64,000 nt of DNA from QAND01 sp003150225 (lineage in GTDB: Bacteria; Bacillota; Clostridia; Christensenellales; QAND01), in assembly GCF_044357945.1 (NCBI RefSeq), contig NZ_CP076563.1:682001-746000 (forward strand), read 5' to 3'. Of the stretch, positions 45,527 through 53,755 are shown piece after piece. The notes beneath the pieces are model-generated. The model did not search any database and was not told the origin of the DNA. It was given only the letters and a program-made list of their open reading frames with translations. The position numbers were made by a program, and so were the translations under genes. Positions within the stretch are counted from its first letter, which is position 1. Each line of letters opens with the position of its first letter.

Positions 45527-46590
45527 GCTGATAGCTCCTTAAAAAAAGCTGAGGTGGTATCGTAGAGATAGGCCTCCCCGATTCGTTTCAATAATACCAC
45601 CTTTAGCACCGATCCCAAATTCTTTTTATCCCGGGCTACGGCGGCTAGTATTTCCTTGCCGTTCAATAGAGGATGCTCTACGGGCAGATCATAGACGGAA
45701 AGCACCCGCCGGATGCGGTCCGCTGTCCCTCGAGGAGTGAGGCCCTTTTTCTCCGCCAGACGGGTGATGGCTACCATTCCAACGGCCACCGCCTCCCCAT
45801 GGGTAAGCCCCTCATACTGCTCTATCGTCTCAATGGCATGGCCCAGGGTATGGCCGAAGTTCAGCGCCATCCGCTCCCCCCGATCCCGGGGATCCCGCTC
45901 CACATAATCCCGTTTGATAGCCAAGCACCGGCAGATGATCTCCTCCATCCTTCCCCATAGGGCCTCTGGGCCCTGTTCCAGTAGGGAGAACAACTCTCCA
46001 TCCCCGATGCAGCCATACTTTACGACCTCCCCCATGCCGTCAGCGTATACCCGCTGGGGCAGGGTGGAGAGAAGACCGGGATCCACGAACACCATCCGAG
46101 GCTGGTAGAAGCTGCCGACGAGGTTTTTCCCCTCCGGCAGGTCCACCGCCACTTTGCCTCCAATGGAGCTGTCCACCTGAGCCAACAGGGAGGTGGGCAC
46201 CTGGATGTACGGCACCCCCCGCAGATAGGTAGCGGCGGCAAAACCCGCCAGGTCGCCGATGACCCCGCCCCCTAGGGCCAGCACCAGATCCTTCCGGGTG
46301 CAACCCAGAGCCAGAAGATCCTCATAGATGCGGGGTAGGTTCCCAAAGGACTTGGTGGCTTCTCCCGCCGGAAGCACCGTCCGGCCCACGGTAAAACCGT
46401 GGTGCCGGAGCTCCGCTTCCACCCGGTCCCCGTAAAGGGCGCTCACATGGCGGTCGGTCACCACCAGGATACGGGCCCCGGAATATTCCTCCCTGAGATG
46501 CTCCCCCATCCGGTCCAGCATGCCGTTCCCCAGAAGAATGGGATAGCTTTCTGGCCCCAAATTTACATGGATGCGCCGTTCCCCTTCCAT
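45523..46590 (-). CDS. aroB: 3-dehydroquinate synthase
   Basis: 355 residues. NAD- and metal-dependent; GGGVIGDLAGFAAATYLRG, the PTSLLAQVDSSIGGKVAVD motif and the metal-ligand His in NFGHTLGHAIE. It closes DAHP to 3-dehydroquinate. Second gene of the operon, ten bases after aroF. Confidence 0.97.
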   Translation of the reverse strand: MEGERRIHVNLGPESYPILLGNGMLDRMGEHLREEYSGARILVVTDRHVSALYGDRVEAELRHHGFTVGRTVLPAGEATKSFGNLPRIYEDLLALGCTRKDLVLALGGGVIGDLAGFAAATYLRGVPYIQVPTSLLAQVDSSIGGKVAVDLPEGKNLVGSFYQPRMVFVDPGLLSTLPQRVYADGMGEVVKYGCIGDGELFSLLEQGPEALWGRMEEIICRCLAIKRDYVERDPRDRGERMALNFGHTLGHAIETIEQYEGLTHGEAVAVGMVAITRLAEKKGLTPRGTADRIRRVLSVYDLPVEHPLLNGKEILAAVARDKKNLGSVLKVVLLKRIGEAYLYDTTSAFFKELSA

Positions 46591-46600
46591 AACCGTCTCC

Positions 46601-47623
46601 TTATAGCTCCCGGCCCACCGCCTGGGCGATCACCCGAAGTTCCTTCACTAGCTCATCCAGCACGCAGGGCTTGATGGACTGCTGGCCATCGCACAGAGCA
46701 TGGGCGGGATCGTTGTGTACCTCAATCATCAGCCCATCGGCTCCCACCGCGATGGCCGCCTTGGCAAGGGGGGATACCATCCACCACTTGCCGGTGGCGT
46801 GGCTGGGATCCACCAGGATGGGCAGGTGGCTCAACCTCTTGATGGCAGGCACAGCTCCCAAGTCGGTGGTATTGCGGGTGTAGGTCTCGTAGGTGCGAAT
46901 GCCCCGTTCACAGAGGATGACATTCTCGTTGCCGCCCGCCATGATGTATTCCGCAGACATCAGCCACTCCTCGTAGGTGGCGCAGAGACCCCGCTTTAGC
47001 AGGATGGGCTTGTGGATCTTGCCCAGCTGTTTCAAAAGATCGAAGTTCTGCATGTTCCGGGCGCCCACCTGGATGACATCTACGTCCCGGACGAAGACGT
47101 CGATGTCATCGGGGGACATGAGCTCCGATACGATGGGCAGGCCGGTGATGGCCCGGGCCTCCTTCAAGAGCTCCAGGCCCTGGTATTTCAGCCCCTGGAA
47201 GGCGTAGGGGGAGGTACGGGGCTTGAAGGCGCCGCCCCGGAGGAATCCCGCCCCAGACTCCTTGACGCTCTTTGCCACCGATACGATCTGCTCCTCACTC
47301 TCCACCGAGCAGGGCCCGGCAATAAGGGCCAGCTTCACGTCCCCGATGGTCCGATCCCCCACCGTTACCACGGTGTTCTCGGGATGGAAGCTGCGGTTGG
47401 CTTTTTTGAAGGGTTCCGCCACATGCATGACCCGCTCTACATTGCGGTTGGCCTCGATGCGGGAGGGATCGATCTTGCTGGTATCCCCCACCAAGCCCAG
47501 GATGATGAGCTCTTTCCCCACCACGGGGTTTACCTCCACCCCCTGAGCGGAGAGCTGATCGGTGAGTTTGTCGATTTCCTTCTGCTGGGTTCCCTGTTTC
47601 AATACCACAATCATGACATTCAA
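46601..47623 (-). CDS. aroF: DAHP synthase (AroF type, with N-terminal regulatory domain)
   Basis: 340 residues: N-terminal ferredoxin-like domain (about 1-70; MNVMIVVLKQGTQQKEID) of the type that mediates Tyr/Phe inhibition in Thermotoga, then the TIM barrel with AGPCSVESEEQI, FLRGGAFKPRTSPYAFQGL, and ILCERGIRTYE, metal-site Cys and His present. It condenses PEP and erythrose 4-phosphate. First structural gene of the operon, downstream of the Phe-rich leader and attenuator; AAGGAG precedes the ATG. Confidence 0.96.
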   Translation of the reverse strand: MNVMIVVLKQGTQQKEIDKLTDQLSAQGVEVNPVVGKELIILGLVGDTSKIDPSRIEANRNVERVMHVAEPFKKANRSFHPENTVVTVGDRTIGDVKLALIAGPCSVESEEQIVSVAKSVKESGAGFLRGGAFKPRTSPYAFQGLKYQGLELLKEARAITGLPIVSELMSPDDIDVFVRDVDVIQVGARNMQNFDLLKQLGKIHKPILLKRGLCATYEEWLMSAEYIMAGGNENVILCERGIRTYETYTRNTTDLGAVPAIKRLSHLPILVDPSHATGKWWMVSPLAKAAIAVGADGLMIEVHNDPAHALCDGQQSIKPCVLDELVKELRVIAQAVGREL

Positions 47624-47643
47624 CTCCTTAAAAAATGATAAAA

Positions 47644-47675
47644 CAAAAAGGAGAGCCCTTTTATGAGCTCTCCTT
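47644..47675 (-). terminator. attenuator terminator of the aromatic operon
   Basis: On the - strand, AAGGAGAGC (47667-47675) / GCTCTCCTT (47648-47656) with T-rich tail, located between the leader-peptide stop and the aroF ribosome site. Read-through needs the stem to be disrupted. Confidence 0.85.
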
Positions 47676-47704
47676 ACGTTCCCGGTTCTGCTATCCCTGG
47701 CGGC

Positions 47705-47839
47705 TTATGCCCCCAAGGCCATAGGATGGCTACATAAAAGGATGTTTTTTGGGAAGCGGAAAAAGCCGAAGCTAAAATAGCTCCGGTAAGTAAAGCCGAA
47801 AAAGTTAACGCTATGGGCTTTACCCGCCAATCCTTTCAT
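47705..47839 (-). CDS. Phe/Tyr-rich leader peptide of the aromatic operon
   Basis: A 44-codon ORF starting MKGLAGKAHSVN, then FFGFTYRSYFSFGFFRF (8 Phe, 2 Tyr in 17 residues), ending with CSHPMALGA. GGAGG lies five bases before its ATG. It sits between the consensus promoter and a terminator preceding aroF. Codons here form a CCGGAGCTA/TAGCTTCGG hairpin that could switch between alternative structures. This is the classic layout of a translation-coupled attenuator, like E. coli pheA but with a longer peptide. Confidence 0.88.
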   Translation of the reverse strand: MKGLAGKAHSVNFFGFTYRSYFSFGFFRFPKNILLCSHPMALGA

Positions 47840-47873
47840 AACATCCTCCAGGCCATGCCATGTGATTGATGTT

Positions 47874-47902
47874 ATTATATGCAGGCGAGCCGGTCATGTC
47901 AA
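47874..47902 (-). promoter_or_regulatory. consensus promoter of the aromatic operon
   Basis: TTGACA (47897-47902), 17-base spacer, TATAAT (47874-47879) on the - strand. Exact consensus in both boxes and spacing. Divergent from the promoter at 47944-47972. Confidence 0.93.
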
Positions 47903-47943
47903 CGAATTTTTGCGATTTTTTCAGCTCAGTTTTCGGGAATCCC

Positions 47944-47972
47944 TTTGTTCCCAGCAACCCTTGGCTTATAAT
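47944..47972 (+). promoter_or_regulatory. promoter of the U32 gene
   Basis: TTTGTT (47944-47949), 17-base spacer, TATAAT (47967-47972), divergent from the aromatic operon. Confidence 0.75.
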
Positions 47973-48014
47973 GGATGGGATAACGATGCCGAAATTCCGG
48001 CAGAAGGAGCCGTC

Positions 48015-50060
48015 ATGCAATCAATGGAGATTCTTGCCCCGGTTGGGGGCCAGCAACAGCTGATCGCCGCCGTGCGGGCGGGGGCCGACGCCGTATACCT
48101 GGGCGCTCAGGGCTTCAACGCCCGGCGCAATGCCCAGAACTTTGACGAAACCGCCCTTCCCCAGGCGGTGGCCTATGCCCATGGCCGGGGGGTGAAGGTC
48201 CACGTTACCGTCAATACCCTTGTGACCGATGGAGAGCTCCCCGCCCTTATGGAGGAAATCCGCCGTATCGGGGAAGCGGGACCGGACGCCGTCATCGTTC
48301 AGGATCTGGCGGTGGCGGCCCTTTTCCGCCGCCATCTGCCCACCATGCCCCTCCACGCCTCCACTCAGATGACCATCCATAACCTAAGTGGGGCCAAAGC
48401 CCTCATGGATCTCGGCTTTCGCCGGGTGGTCCTAGCCCGGGAACTAACCCTTCGCGAAATCAAAACCATTGCCCGCGGCGTGCCTTTAGAGGTGGAGACC
48501 TTTGTCCACGGTGCTCTGTGCATGAGCCTCTCGGGCCAGTGTTATCTCTCCTCCCTATTGGGGGGCCGCAGCGGCAACCGAGGGCTTTGCGCCCAGCCCT
48601 GCCGGCTCAACTACCAAGCAGGAAGCCGGGAATACGCCCTCTCCCTCCGGGACATGTCCTACATCCAGCATATGAAGGAGCTGTCGGAGGCGGGAGTGGT
48701 CTCCCTGAAAATCGAGGGACGGATGAAACGGCCGGAGTATGTAGCCGCCGCCGTCACTGCCTGCCGAGCCGCTCGGGAGGGGCGGGAACCGGATCTTGCC
48801 AGTTTGGAAGCGGTATTCTCCCGCAGCGGCTTTACCGACGGATACCTCACCGGCAAGCGGGACCTTTCCATGTTTGGACGTCGGACAAAGGAGGATGTAG
48901 CGCGATCAGCTCAAGCCCTCCGGGGCCTAGGAGAGCTCTACCGCCGGGAATACGCCCATATCCCGGTGGAAATGTCCCTGACGGCAAAAACAGGGAGCCC
49001 CGTGACCCTTCTGGTCACCGATGGACAGCACTGGACAACGGCGGAAGGCGCGCTGCCCCAGCCGGCTCAGACCCGGCCCCTGGATGAGGCCTACGCCCGC
49101 CGAAGCCTGGAGAAGACCGGGAACACCCCCTTTGTCCTAGGCCGGCTGGAGACCCAGATTGAGCCGGGCATCATGGTACCCCAAAGCCAGCTCAACCAGC
49201 TGCGCCGAGAGGCCCTGGAGAGCCTGCTAAAACTCCGCAGCGTCCCGACGGACCATCCCTTTGTGGAGGGCGCCGTTCCCCATACCGTGGGCAAGCGAAG
49301 CGCGGAGGAGCCCCGGCTTCATATCCGCTTGGAAACGCTTCACCAGCTCTCCCCTGCCCTTTTAGAAGCGGAGCGGATCGTCCTTCCCATTGGGGAATTG
49401 GAGCAGGATCCATCGCTGATCCAGGTCCTGGGAAGCCGGCTGGTGTGCGAGCTTCCGGCCCTGGTGTTTCCCCCGGAGGAGGAGGGGCTCCGGGAGCGGC
49501 TGGTCCGGCTCCGGGAACAGGGGCTTCAGGCGGTCTGTGTCCACAATTTGGGAACCCTCCATCTGGGGCGGGAGCTGGGGTTCCGGCTCCACGGGGGCTA
49601 TGGGCTCAACATCTTAAATTCCGCGGCACTCATGGAATATCAATCCCTGGGGCTTTCCGACGCCACCCTGTCCTTTGAGTGCGCCATGGGAGACGTCCAG
49701 CGGATGGATCATAGCATTCCGACGGGAATCCTGGGATACGGCCATCTGCCTTTGATGCTGTTACGGGCCTGTCCCGCCCAGGGTCCAAAAGGCTGTGGAA
49801 GCTGCGATGGACGCCCCGCCCTTGTGGATCGTTTGGGCGCTTCCATCCCTCTTCTCTGCCAGGAAAAGCGCTATGCCGTACTGCTAAACCCCATCCCCCT
49901 GCATCTAGCCCATCGAAGGATCCAGGGGATGGCCTTCCTTACCCTCTATTTTACCAAGGAAACACCGGAAGAGTGTGTCCGCGTCTGGGAGGACTACCAA
50001 TCGGGACGGGCATACGAGGGGCTCCGCACCGGCGGGCTCTATTACCGGGAACTGCAATAG
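48015..50060 (+). CDS. U32 peptidase-family protein with DUF3656 (RlhA-like)
   Basis: 681 residues. N-terminal TIM-barrel-type U32 domain: EILAPVGGQQQLIAAVRAGADAVYLG, HASTQMTIHNLSGA, and the Cys motif ETFVHGALCMSLSGQCYLSS...GNRGLCAQPCR (ligands to the essential iron-sulfur site in this family). A DUF3656 and C-terminal Cys motif (CPAQGPKGCGSCDG) follow. Relatives are E. coli RlhA, which hydroxylates 23S rRNA C2501, and classical collagenase-like annotations. The start is the ATG at 48015 after AAGGAG. Upstream in-frame sequence runs into the divergent promoter. Confidence 0.88.
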   Translation: MQSMEILAPVGGQQQLIAAVRAGADAVYLGAQGFNARRNAQNFDETALPQAVAYAHGRGVKVHVTVNTLVTDGELPALMEEIRRIGEAGPDAVIVQDLAVAALFRRHLPTMPLHASTQMTIHNLSGAKALMDLGFRRVVLARELTLREIKTIARGVPLEVETFVHGALCMSLSGQCYLSSLLGGRSGNRGLCAQPCRLNYQAGSREYALSLRDMSYIQHMKELSEAGVVSLKIEGRMKRPEYVAAAVTACRAAREGREPDLASLEAVFSRSGFTDGYLTGKRDLSMFGRRTKEDVARSAQALRGLGELYRREYAHIPVEMSLTAKTGSPVTLLVTDGQHWTTAEGALPQPAQTRPLDEAYARRSLEKTGNTPFVLGRLETQIEPGIMVPQSQLNQLRREALESLLKLRSVPTDHPFVEGAVPHTVGKRSAEEPRLHIRLETLHQLSPALLEAERIVLPIGELEQDPSLIQVLGSRLVCELPALVFPPEEEGLRERLVRLREQGLQAVCVHNLGTLHLGRELGFRLHGGYGLNILNSAALMEYQSLGLSDATLSFECAMGDVQRMDHSIPTGILGYGHLPLMLLRACPAQGPKGCGSCDGRPALVDRLGASIPLLCQEKRYAVLLNPIPLHLAHRRIQGMAFLTLYFTKETPEECVRVWEDYQSGRAYEGLRTGGLYYRELQ

Positions 50061-50068
50061 GAGGTCCT

Positions 50069-51265
50069 ATGAACAAACCTGAATTATTGGCTCCTGCCGG
50101 GGACATGGAAAAGCTAAAAACCGCCCTTTATTTTGGCGCAGATGCCGTCTACCTGGGCGGGCCGGGGCTCCATCTCCGGGCAGCCTCTGCCGATTTTACC
50201 CTGGATGATCTCCAAACCGGGGTGGAATATGCCCATGGCCTGGGAAAACGGGTATATGTCACCGTCAACGCCTTTGCCCGGAATGGGGATTTCGAAACGC
50301 TTCCAGAGTATGCCCAGGCCCTTTCCCATATGGGCGTAGACGCCGTGTTGGTGGCGGACATCGGCGTGCTGGCCGCCGTAAAAAAAGCGGCACCCAGTCT
50401 TCCGGTTCATATCAGTACCCAGGCCAACTGTACCAACTATGCGGCAGCCAACGCCTATCACGACCTGGGTGCCAGCCGGGTGGTGCTAGCCCGGGAGCTC
50501 TCCATGGAGGAAATTGGGGAGCTGCGATCCAAAATCCATCCCGGCCTGGAGCTGGAAGTGTTCATTCACGGCGCCATGTGTATGGCCTATTCAGGACGAT
50601 GCCTCATCAGCTCCTATCTCACCGGCCGGGATTCCAATCGAGGCGGCTGCGCCCAGCCCTGCCGCTGGACCTATGCCCTCATGGAGGAAAGCCGGCCCGG
50701 GGAATATTTTCCCGTCTATGAGGAGGATGGCTTTACCACCATTCTAAGCTCCTGTGATCTCAACACCATGGCATTTGTGGACCAGTTGGCGGACATGGGC
50801 ATCGACTCCCTGAAGATCGAAGGACGGATGAAGTCTCCCTACTACGTAGCCACGGTGATCAACGCCTATCGCCGCCGATTGGACGGCTCCGCGCCGGTGG
50901 AGCAATTAGAACAGGAACTCCTCTGCGCCAGCCATCGGGCGCAATCCAGCGGCTTTTACTTTGGGGAGCTCAAACGCCATACCCCCGATCCCGGGATCTA
51001 CCATCAGAACTGCCTTTTCATCGGTCCGGTGCTGGAACAACACCATGGGCGCATCCTGGTAGAACAGCGCAACCGGTTTGGCATCGGCGACCGGCTGGAA
51101 GTGCTGTCCCCCCATTCCCTAGGAGACTCCTTTATGGTGGAAGGACTTTGGGATCGGGACGGCGCCCCACTCTTGGAAGCCATCCATCCCCAGGAGGCTG
51201 TTTGGGTCTCCTGCCCGTTCTCCCTCTCCCCCGGTGATCTGTTGCGCCGGCGCATCTCTGATTGA
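50069..51265 (+). CDS. U32 peptidase-family protein (TrhP/YegQ-like)
   Basis: 398 residues with the same barrel: PELLAPAGDMEKLKTALYFGADAVYLG, HISTQANCTNYAAAN, and EVFIHGAMCMAYSGRCLIS...GCAQPCRW. C-terminal OB-like region ends DLLRRRISD. E. coli TrhP and Bacillus TrhP1/P2 of this family hydroxylate tRNA U34 through prephenate, which fits the neighbouring aromatic operon, although the link is only by position and pathway. It starts nine bases after the first U32 gene, with AGGAGG. Confidence 0.88.
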   Translation: MNKPELLAPAGDMEKLKTALYFGADAVYLGGPGLHLRAASADFTLDDLQTGVEYAHGLGKRVYVTVNAFARNGDFETLPEYAQALSHMGVDAVLVADIGVLAAVKKAAPSLPVHISTQANCTNYAAANAYHDLGASRVVLARELSMEEIGELRSKIHPGLELEVFIHGAMCMAYSGRCLISSYLTGRDSNRGGCAQPCRWTYALMEESRPGEYFPVYEEDGFTTILSSCDLNTMAFVDQLADMGIDSLKIEGRMKSPYYVATVINAYRRRLDGSAPVEQLEQELLCASHRAQSSGFYFGELKRHTPDPGIYHQNCLFIGPVLEQHHGRILVEQRNRFGIGDRLEVLSPHSLGDSFMVEGLWDRDGAPLLEAIHPQEAVWVSCPFSLSPGDLLRRRISD

Positions 51266-51322
51266 GTATCTGATTGTTGAAAAATTGGACAAATATAGAT
51301 CATTTAAATTATTCGCTGGTAT

Positions 51323-51353
51323 AAAAAAACCCCCGGAGCGCACTCCGGGGTTT
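51323..51353. terminator. bidirectional terminator
   Basis: AAACCCC-CGGAG / CTCCGGGGTTT stem (one extra C) with A-run on the left, T-rich on the right. It separates the U32 genes from the convergent nfnB. Confidence 0.85.
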
Positions 51354-51363
51354 CTCTTTTCCC

Positions 51364-52767
51364 TTAAGCGTTTTTATTCTTGATGTACTCGTCGATGGCC
51401 GCTGCGGCATGCTTGCCGGCGCCCATGGCCAGAATCACGGTAGCAGCGCCGGTAACGGCGTCGCCGCCAGCATATACGCCCTCGCGGGTGGTAAGCCCAC
51501 TGTCATCCCGGGTAATAAGGCAGCCCTTGCGGTTGGCCTCCAATCCAGGGGTAGTGCTGCGGATAAGGGGATTGGGGCTGGTACCGATGGACATGATCAT
51601 GGTATCCACATCCAGTACAAATTCGGAGCCTTCCTTGACCACCGGACGGCGGCGGCCGCTCTCATCGGGCTCGCCCAGCTCCATCTCTACGCAGCGGAGG
51701 CCGCCAACGTTGCCCTCGCCATCGTCAATAACCTCAACCGGGTTGCTCAGCAGCTTAAAGATGATGCCTTCCTCCTCGGCATGTTCCACCTCTTCCTTCC
51801 GGGCGGGGAGCTCCTCCATGCCGCGGCGGTAAACGATGTAAACATCCTCGGCGCCCAGGCGCTTGGCACAGCGGGCCGCGTCCATGGCTACGTTGCCGCC
51901 GCCAACCACAGCCACCTTCTTGCCCCGCTTGATGGGGGTCTTGCTGTCCTCACGATAGGCCTTCATCAGATTGACTCGGGTCAGGAACTCATTGGCGGAG
52001 TAAACGCCGTTGAGGCTCTCGCCGGGGATGCCCATAAACATGGGAAGACCGGCGCCCGAAGCGATATAGATGGCCTCATTGCCCATCTCAAAAAGATCGT
52101 CCACGGTAAGGACCTTACCGATGACCATATTGGTCTCCACATCCACGCCCAGGGCGGTGAGGTTGTCGATCTCCTCCTGAACGATAGCCTTGGGAAGACG
52201 GAACTCGGGAATGCCATAAACCAGAACGCCCCCCGCCAGATGCAGGGCTTCGTAAATGGTCACCTCATAGCCCAGCTTGGCCAGATCCCCCGCAGCGGTC
52301 AAACCGGAAGGACCGGCGCCGATCACCGCAACCTTATGGCCGTTGGGAGCGGGCTTCTGAGGTTTCTCCTTGCTGTTGGCCCGATGGTAGTCGGCAACAA
52401 ACCGCTCCAGCCGGCCAATGCCCACGGGCTCGCCCTTGATACCCCGGACGCAGGCGCTCTCGCACTGGGTTTCCTGGGGACAAACCCGGCCGCAGACGGC
52501 GGGCAGGGTGCTGCTGGCGGACAAAATCTCGTAGGCGCCCTCCATATCCTCTTCCGCCACCTTCTCAATAAAGGCGGGAATATCGATCATTACAGGGCAG
52601 TGGGCCACGCAAGGCTTGTTGGGGCAATGAAGGCACCGCTTGGCCTCGTTGACCGCCATCTCATAGGTATAGCCCAGGGCCACTTCGTCAAAGTTCTTAT
52701 TGCGGACATTGGGATCCTGGGAAGGCATGGGACACTTCTTGGGATCCATATTACGCTGTACCGCCAT
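51364..52767 (-). CDS. nfnB: NADH-dependent ferredoxin:NADP+ oxidoreductase, subunit B (NfnB / GltA-like)
   Basis: 467 residues. N-terminal Fe-S motifs CLHCPNKPCVAHCPVMIDIP and CGRVCPQETQCESACVRG, then FAD motif VIGAGPSGLTAAGDLAKLG and NADPH motif VVGGGNVAMDAARCAKRLG. It resembles glutamate synthase small subunits, but pairing with nfnA and the absence of a large GltB subunit fit the electron-bifurcating transhydrogenase. ATG at 52767 with AGGAGG upstream. It follows nfnA by one base. Confidence 0.9.
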   Translation of the reverse strand: MAVQRNMDPKKCPMPSQDPNVRNKNFDEVALGYTYEMAVNEAKRCLHCPNKPCVAHCPVMIDIPAFIEKVAEEDMEGAYEILSASSTLPAVCGRVCPQETQCESACVRGIKGEPVGIGRLERFVADYHRANSKEKPQKPAPNGHKVAVIGAGPSGLTAAGDLAKLGYEVTIYEALHLAGGVLVYGIPEFRLPKAIVQEEIDNLTALGVDVETNMVIGKVLTVDDLFEMGNEAIYIASGAGLPMFMGIPGESLNGVYSANEFLTRVNLMKAYREDSKTPIKRGKKVAVVGGGNVAMDAARCAKRLGAEDVYIVYRRGMEELPARKEEVEHAEEEGIIFKLLSNPVEVIDDGEGNVGGLRCVEMELGEPDESGRRRPVVKEGSEFVLDVDTMIMSIGTSPNPLIRSTTPGLEANRKGCLITRDDSGLTTREGVYAGGDAVTGAATVILAMGAGKHAAAAIDEYIKNKNA

Positions 52768-52768
52768 C

Positions 52769-53611
52769 TCACTCAACCTCCTTGGTAAAAAGCTTACAGG
52801 CTTCCTCCCGGGCATGGGCCTCTGCCTCATGATACATGGTACCCCGCTTCATAGCCTCGTCGAAGTCCACAAGGTGGCCGTCAAAATCCGGGCCGTCCAC
52901 GCAGGCAAACTTGGTCTCGCCCCCCACCGTCAGCCGACAACCGCCGCACATGCCGGTGCCGTCGATCATGATGGGGTTCATGCTCACGGTGGTCTTGATG
53001 CCGTATTTCTTGGTGGTTAGGGTGACGAACTTCATCATGATCAAGGGACCAATGGCGATGACCTCGTCATACTGATTGCCCTCATTGATGAGGTTCTCCA
53101 GGGCTACGGTAACCACGCCCTTCTCTCCATAGGAGCCGTCATCCGTCATCACCACGAGTTTGTCGCTGACGGCGTTGAACTCATCTTCCAGGATCAAAAG
53201 ATCCTTATTGCGGAAACCGATGATCGAATGTACCTCACAGCCCAGCTCATGGAGCTTTTTCGCGGTGGGATATGCGATGGCGCAGCCCACGCCGCCGCCT
53301 ACCACAGCAACCTTTTTGAGGCCCTCCAGTTCGCTGGCCCGGCCCAGGGGGCCCACAAAATCATGGAGGCTATCCCCCACAGACAGGCTGTTGAGCTCCA
53401 TGGTAGCGCCGCCCACGATCTGATAAATAATGGTAATGGTGCCGTTCTCCCGATCATAATCGGCAATGGTCAAGGGAATCCGTTCGCTGTCCGCCTTGGA
53501 CCGCAGGATGATGAACTGGCCCGGCTCCGCCTTCTTGGCGATAAGAGGGGCTTGGATCACCATCTTGGTAACGGTTGGGTTCAATGCTTCTTTGGATAAG
53601 ATTTTATACAT
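52769..53611 (-). CDS. nfnA: NADH-dependent ferredoxin:NADP+ oxidoreductase, subunit A (NfnA)
   Basis: 280 residues. FAD site RIPLTIADYD and GPLG; NAD site VVGGGVGCAIAYPTAKKL; C-terminal Fe-S cysteines CGGCRLTVGGETKFACVDG. With NfnB it couples NADH and reduced ferredoxin oxidation to NADP+ reduction. The start is the ATG at 53611 (MYKILSKE, the family start); an ATG four codons upstream has its ribosome site too close. It lies behind the promoter-hairpin at 53655-53701. Confidence 0.9.
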   Translation of the reverse strand: MYKILSKEALNPTVTKMVIQAPLIAKKAEPGQFIILRSKADSERIPLTIADYDRENGTITIIYQIVGGATMELNSLSVGDSLHDFVGPLGRASELEGLKKVAVVGGGVGCAIAYPTAKKLHELGCEVHSIIGFRNKDLLILEDEFNAVSDKLVVMTDDGSYGEKGVVTVALENLINEGNQYDEVIAIGPLIMMKFVTLTTKKYGIKTTVSMNPIMIDGTGMCGGCRLTVGGETKFACVDGPDFDGHLVDFDEAMKRGTMYHEAEAHAREEACKLFTKEVE

Positions 53612-53654
53612 GAGTCCATCCATCCTCGCTTTTAAATTAAATTCACTAGTGTTT

Positions 53655-53701
53655 ATAATAGCGGCCAAAGCGCAAAGTTGCAAGGCAACTTTGCGCTTTG
53701 G
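53655..53701 (-). promoter_or_regulatory. nfn promoter with overlapping 17-bp inverted repeat
   Basis: TTGCAA (53678-53683), 17-base spacer, TATTAT (53655-53660) on the - strand. The -35 lies in the loop and inner arms of a perfect 17-base hairpin (53665-53681 with 53685-53701). It may be the adh terminator, an operator, or both; there is no T-run after the stem. Confidence 0.6.
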
Positions 53702-53755
53702 AAGAGTTTACATTTTAGATATGCAAATCATGAAAGAGCTCTCTGCCGTTCCCGA

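Noticed and set aside
47624..47860. T-box leader for the aromatic operon
   Set aside because: The conserved T-box sequence and specifier-loop layout are not seen; the region instead encodes a Phe/Tyr-rich peptide before a terminator.
51409..52788. 459-codon + strand frame across nfnB
   Set aside because: It is antisense to a conserved Fe-S flavoprotein and lacks a ribosome site; a codon-bias shadow.
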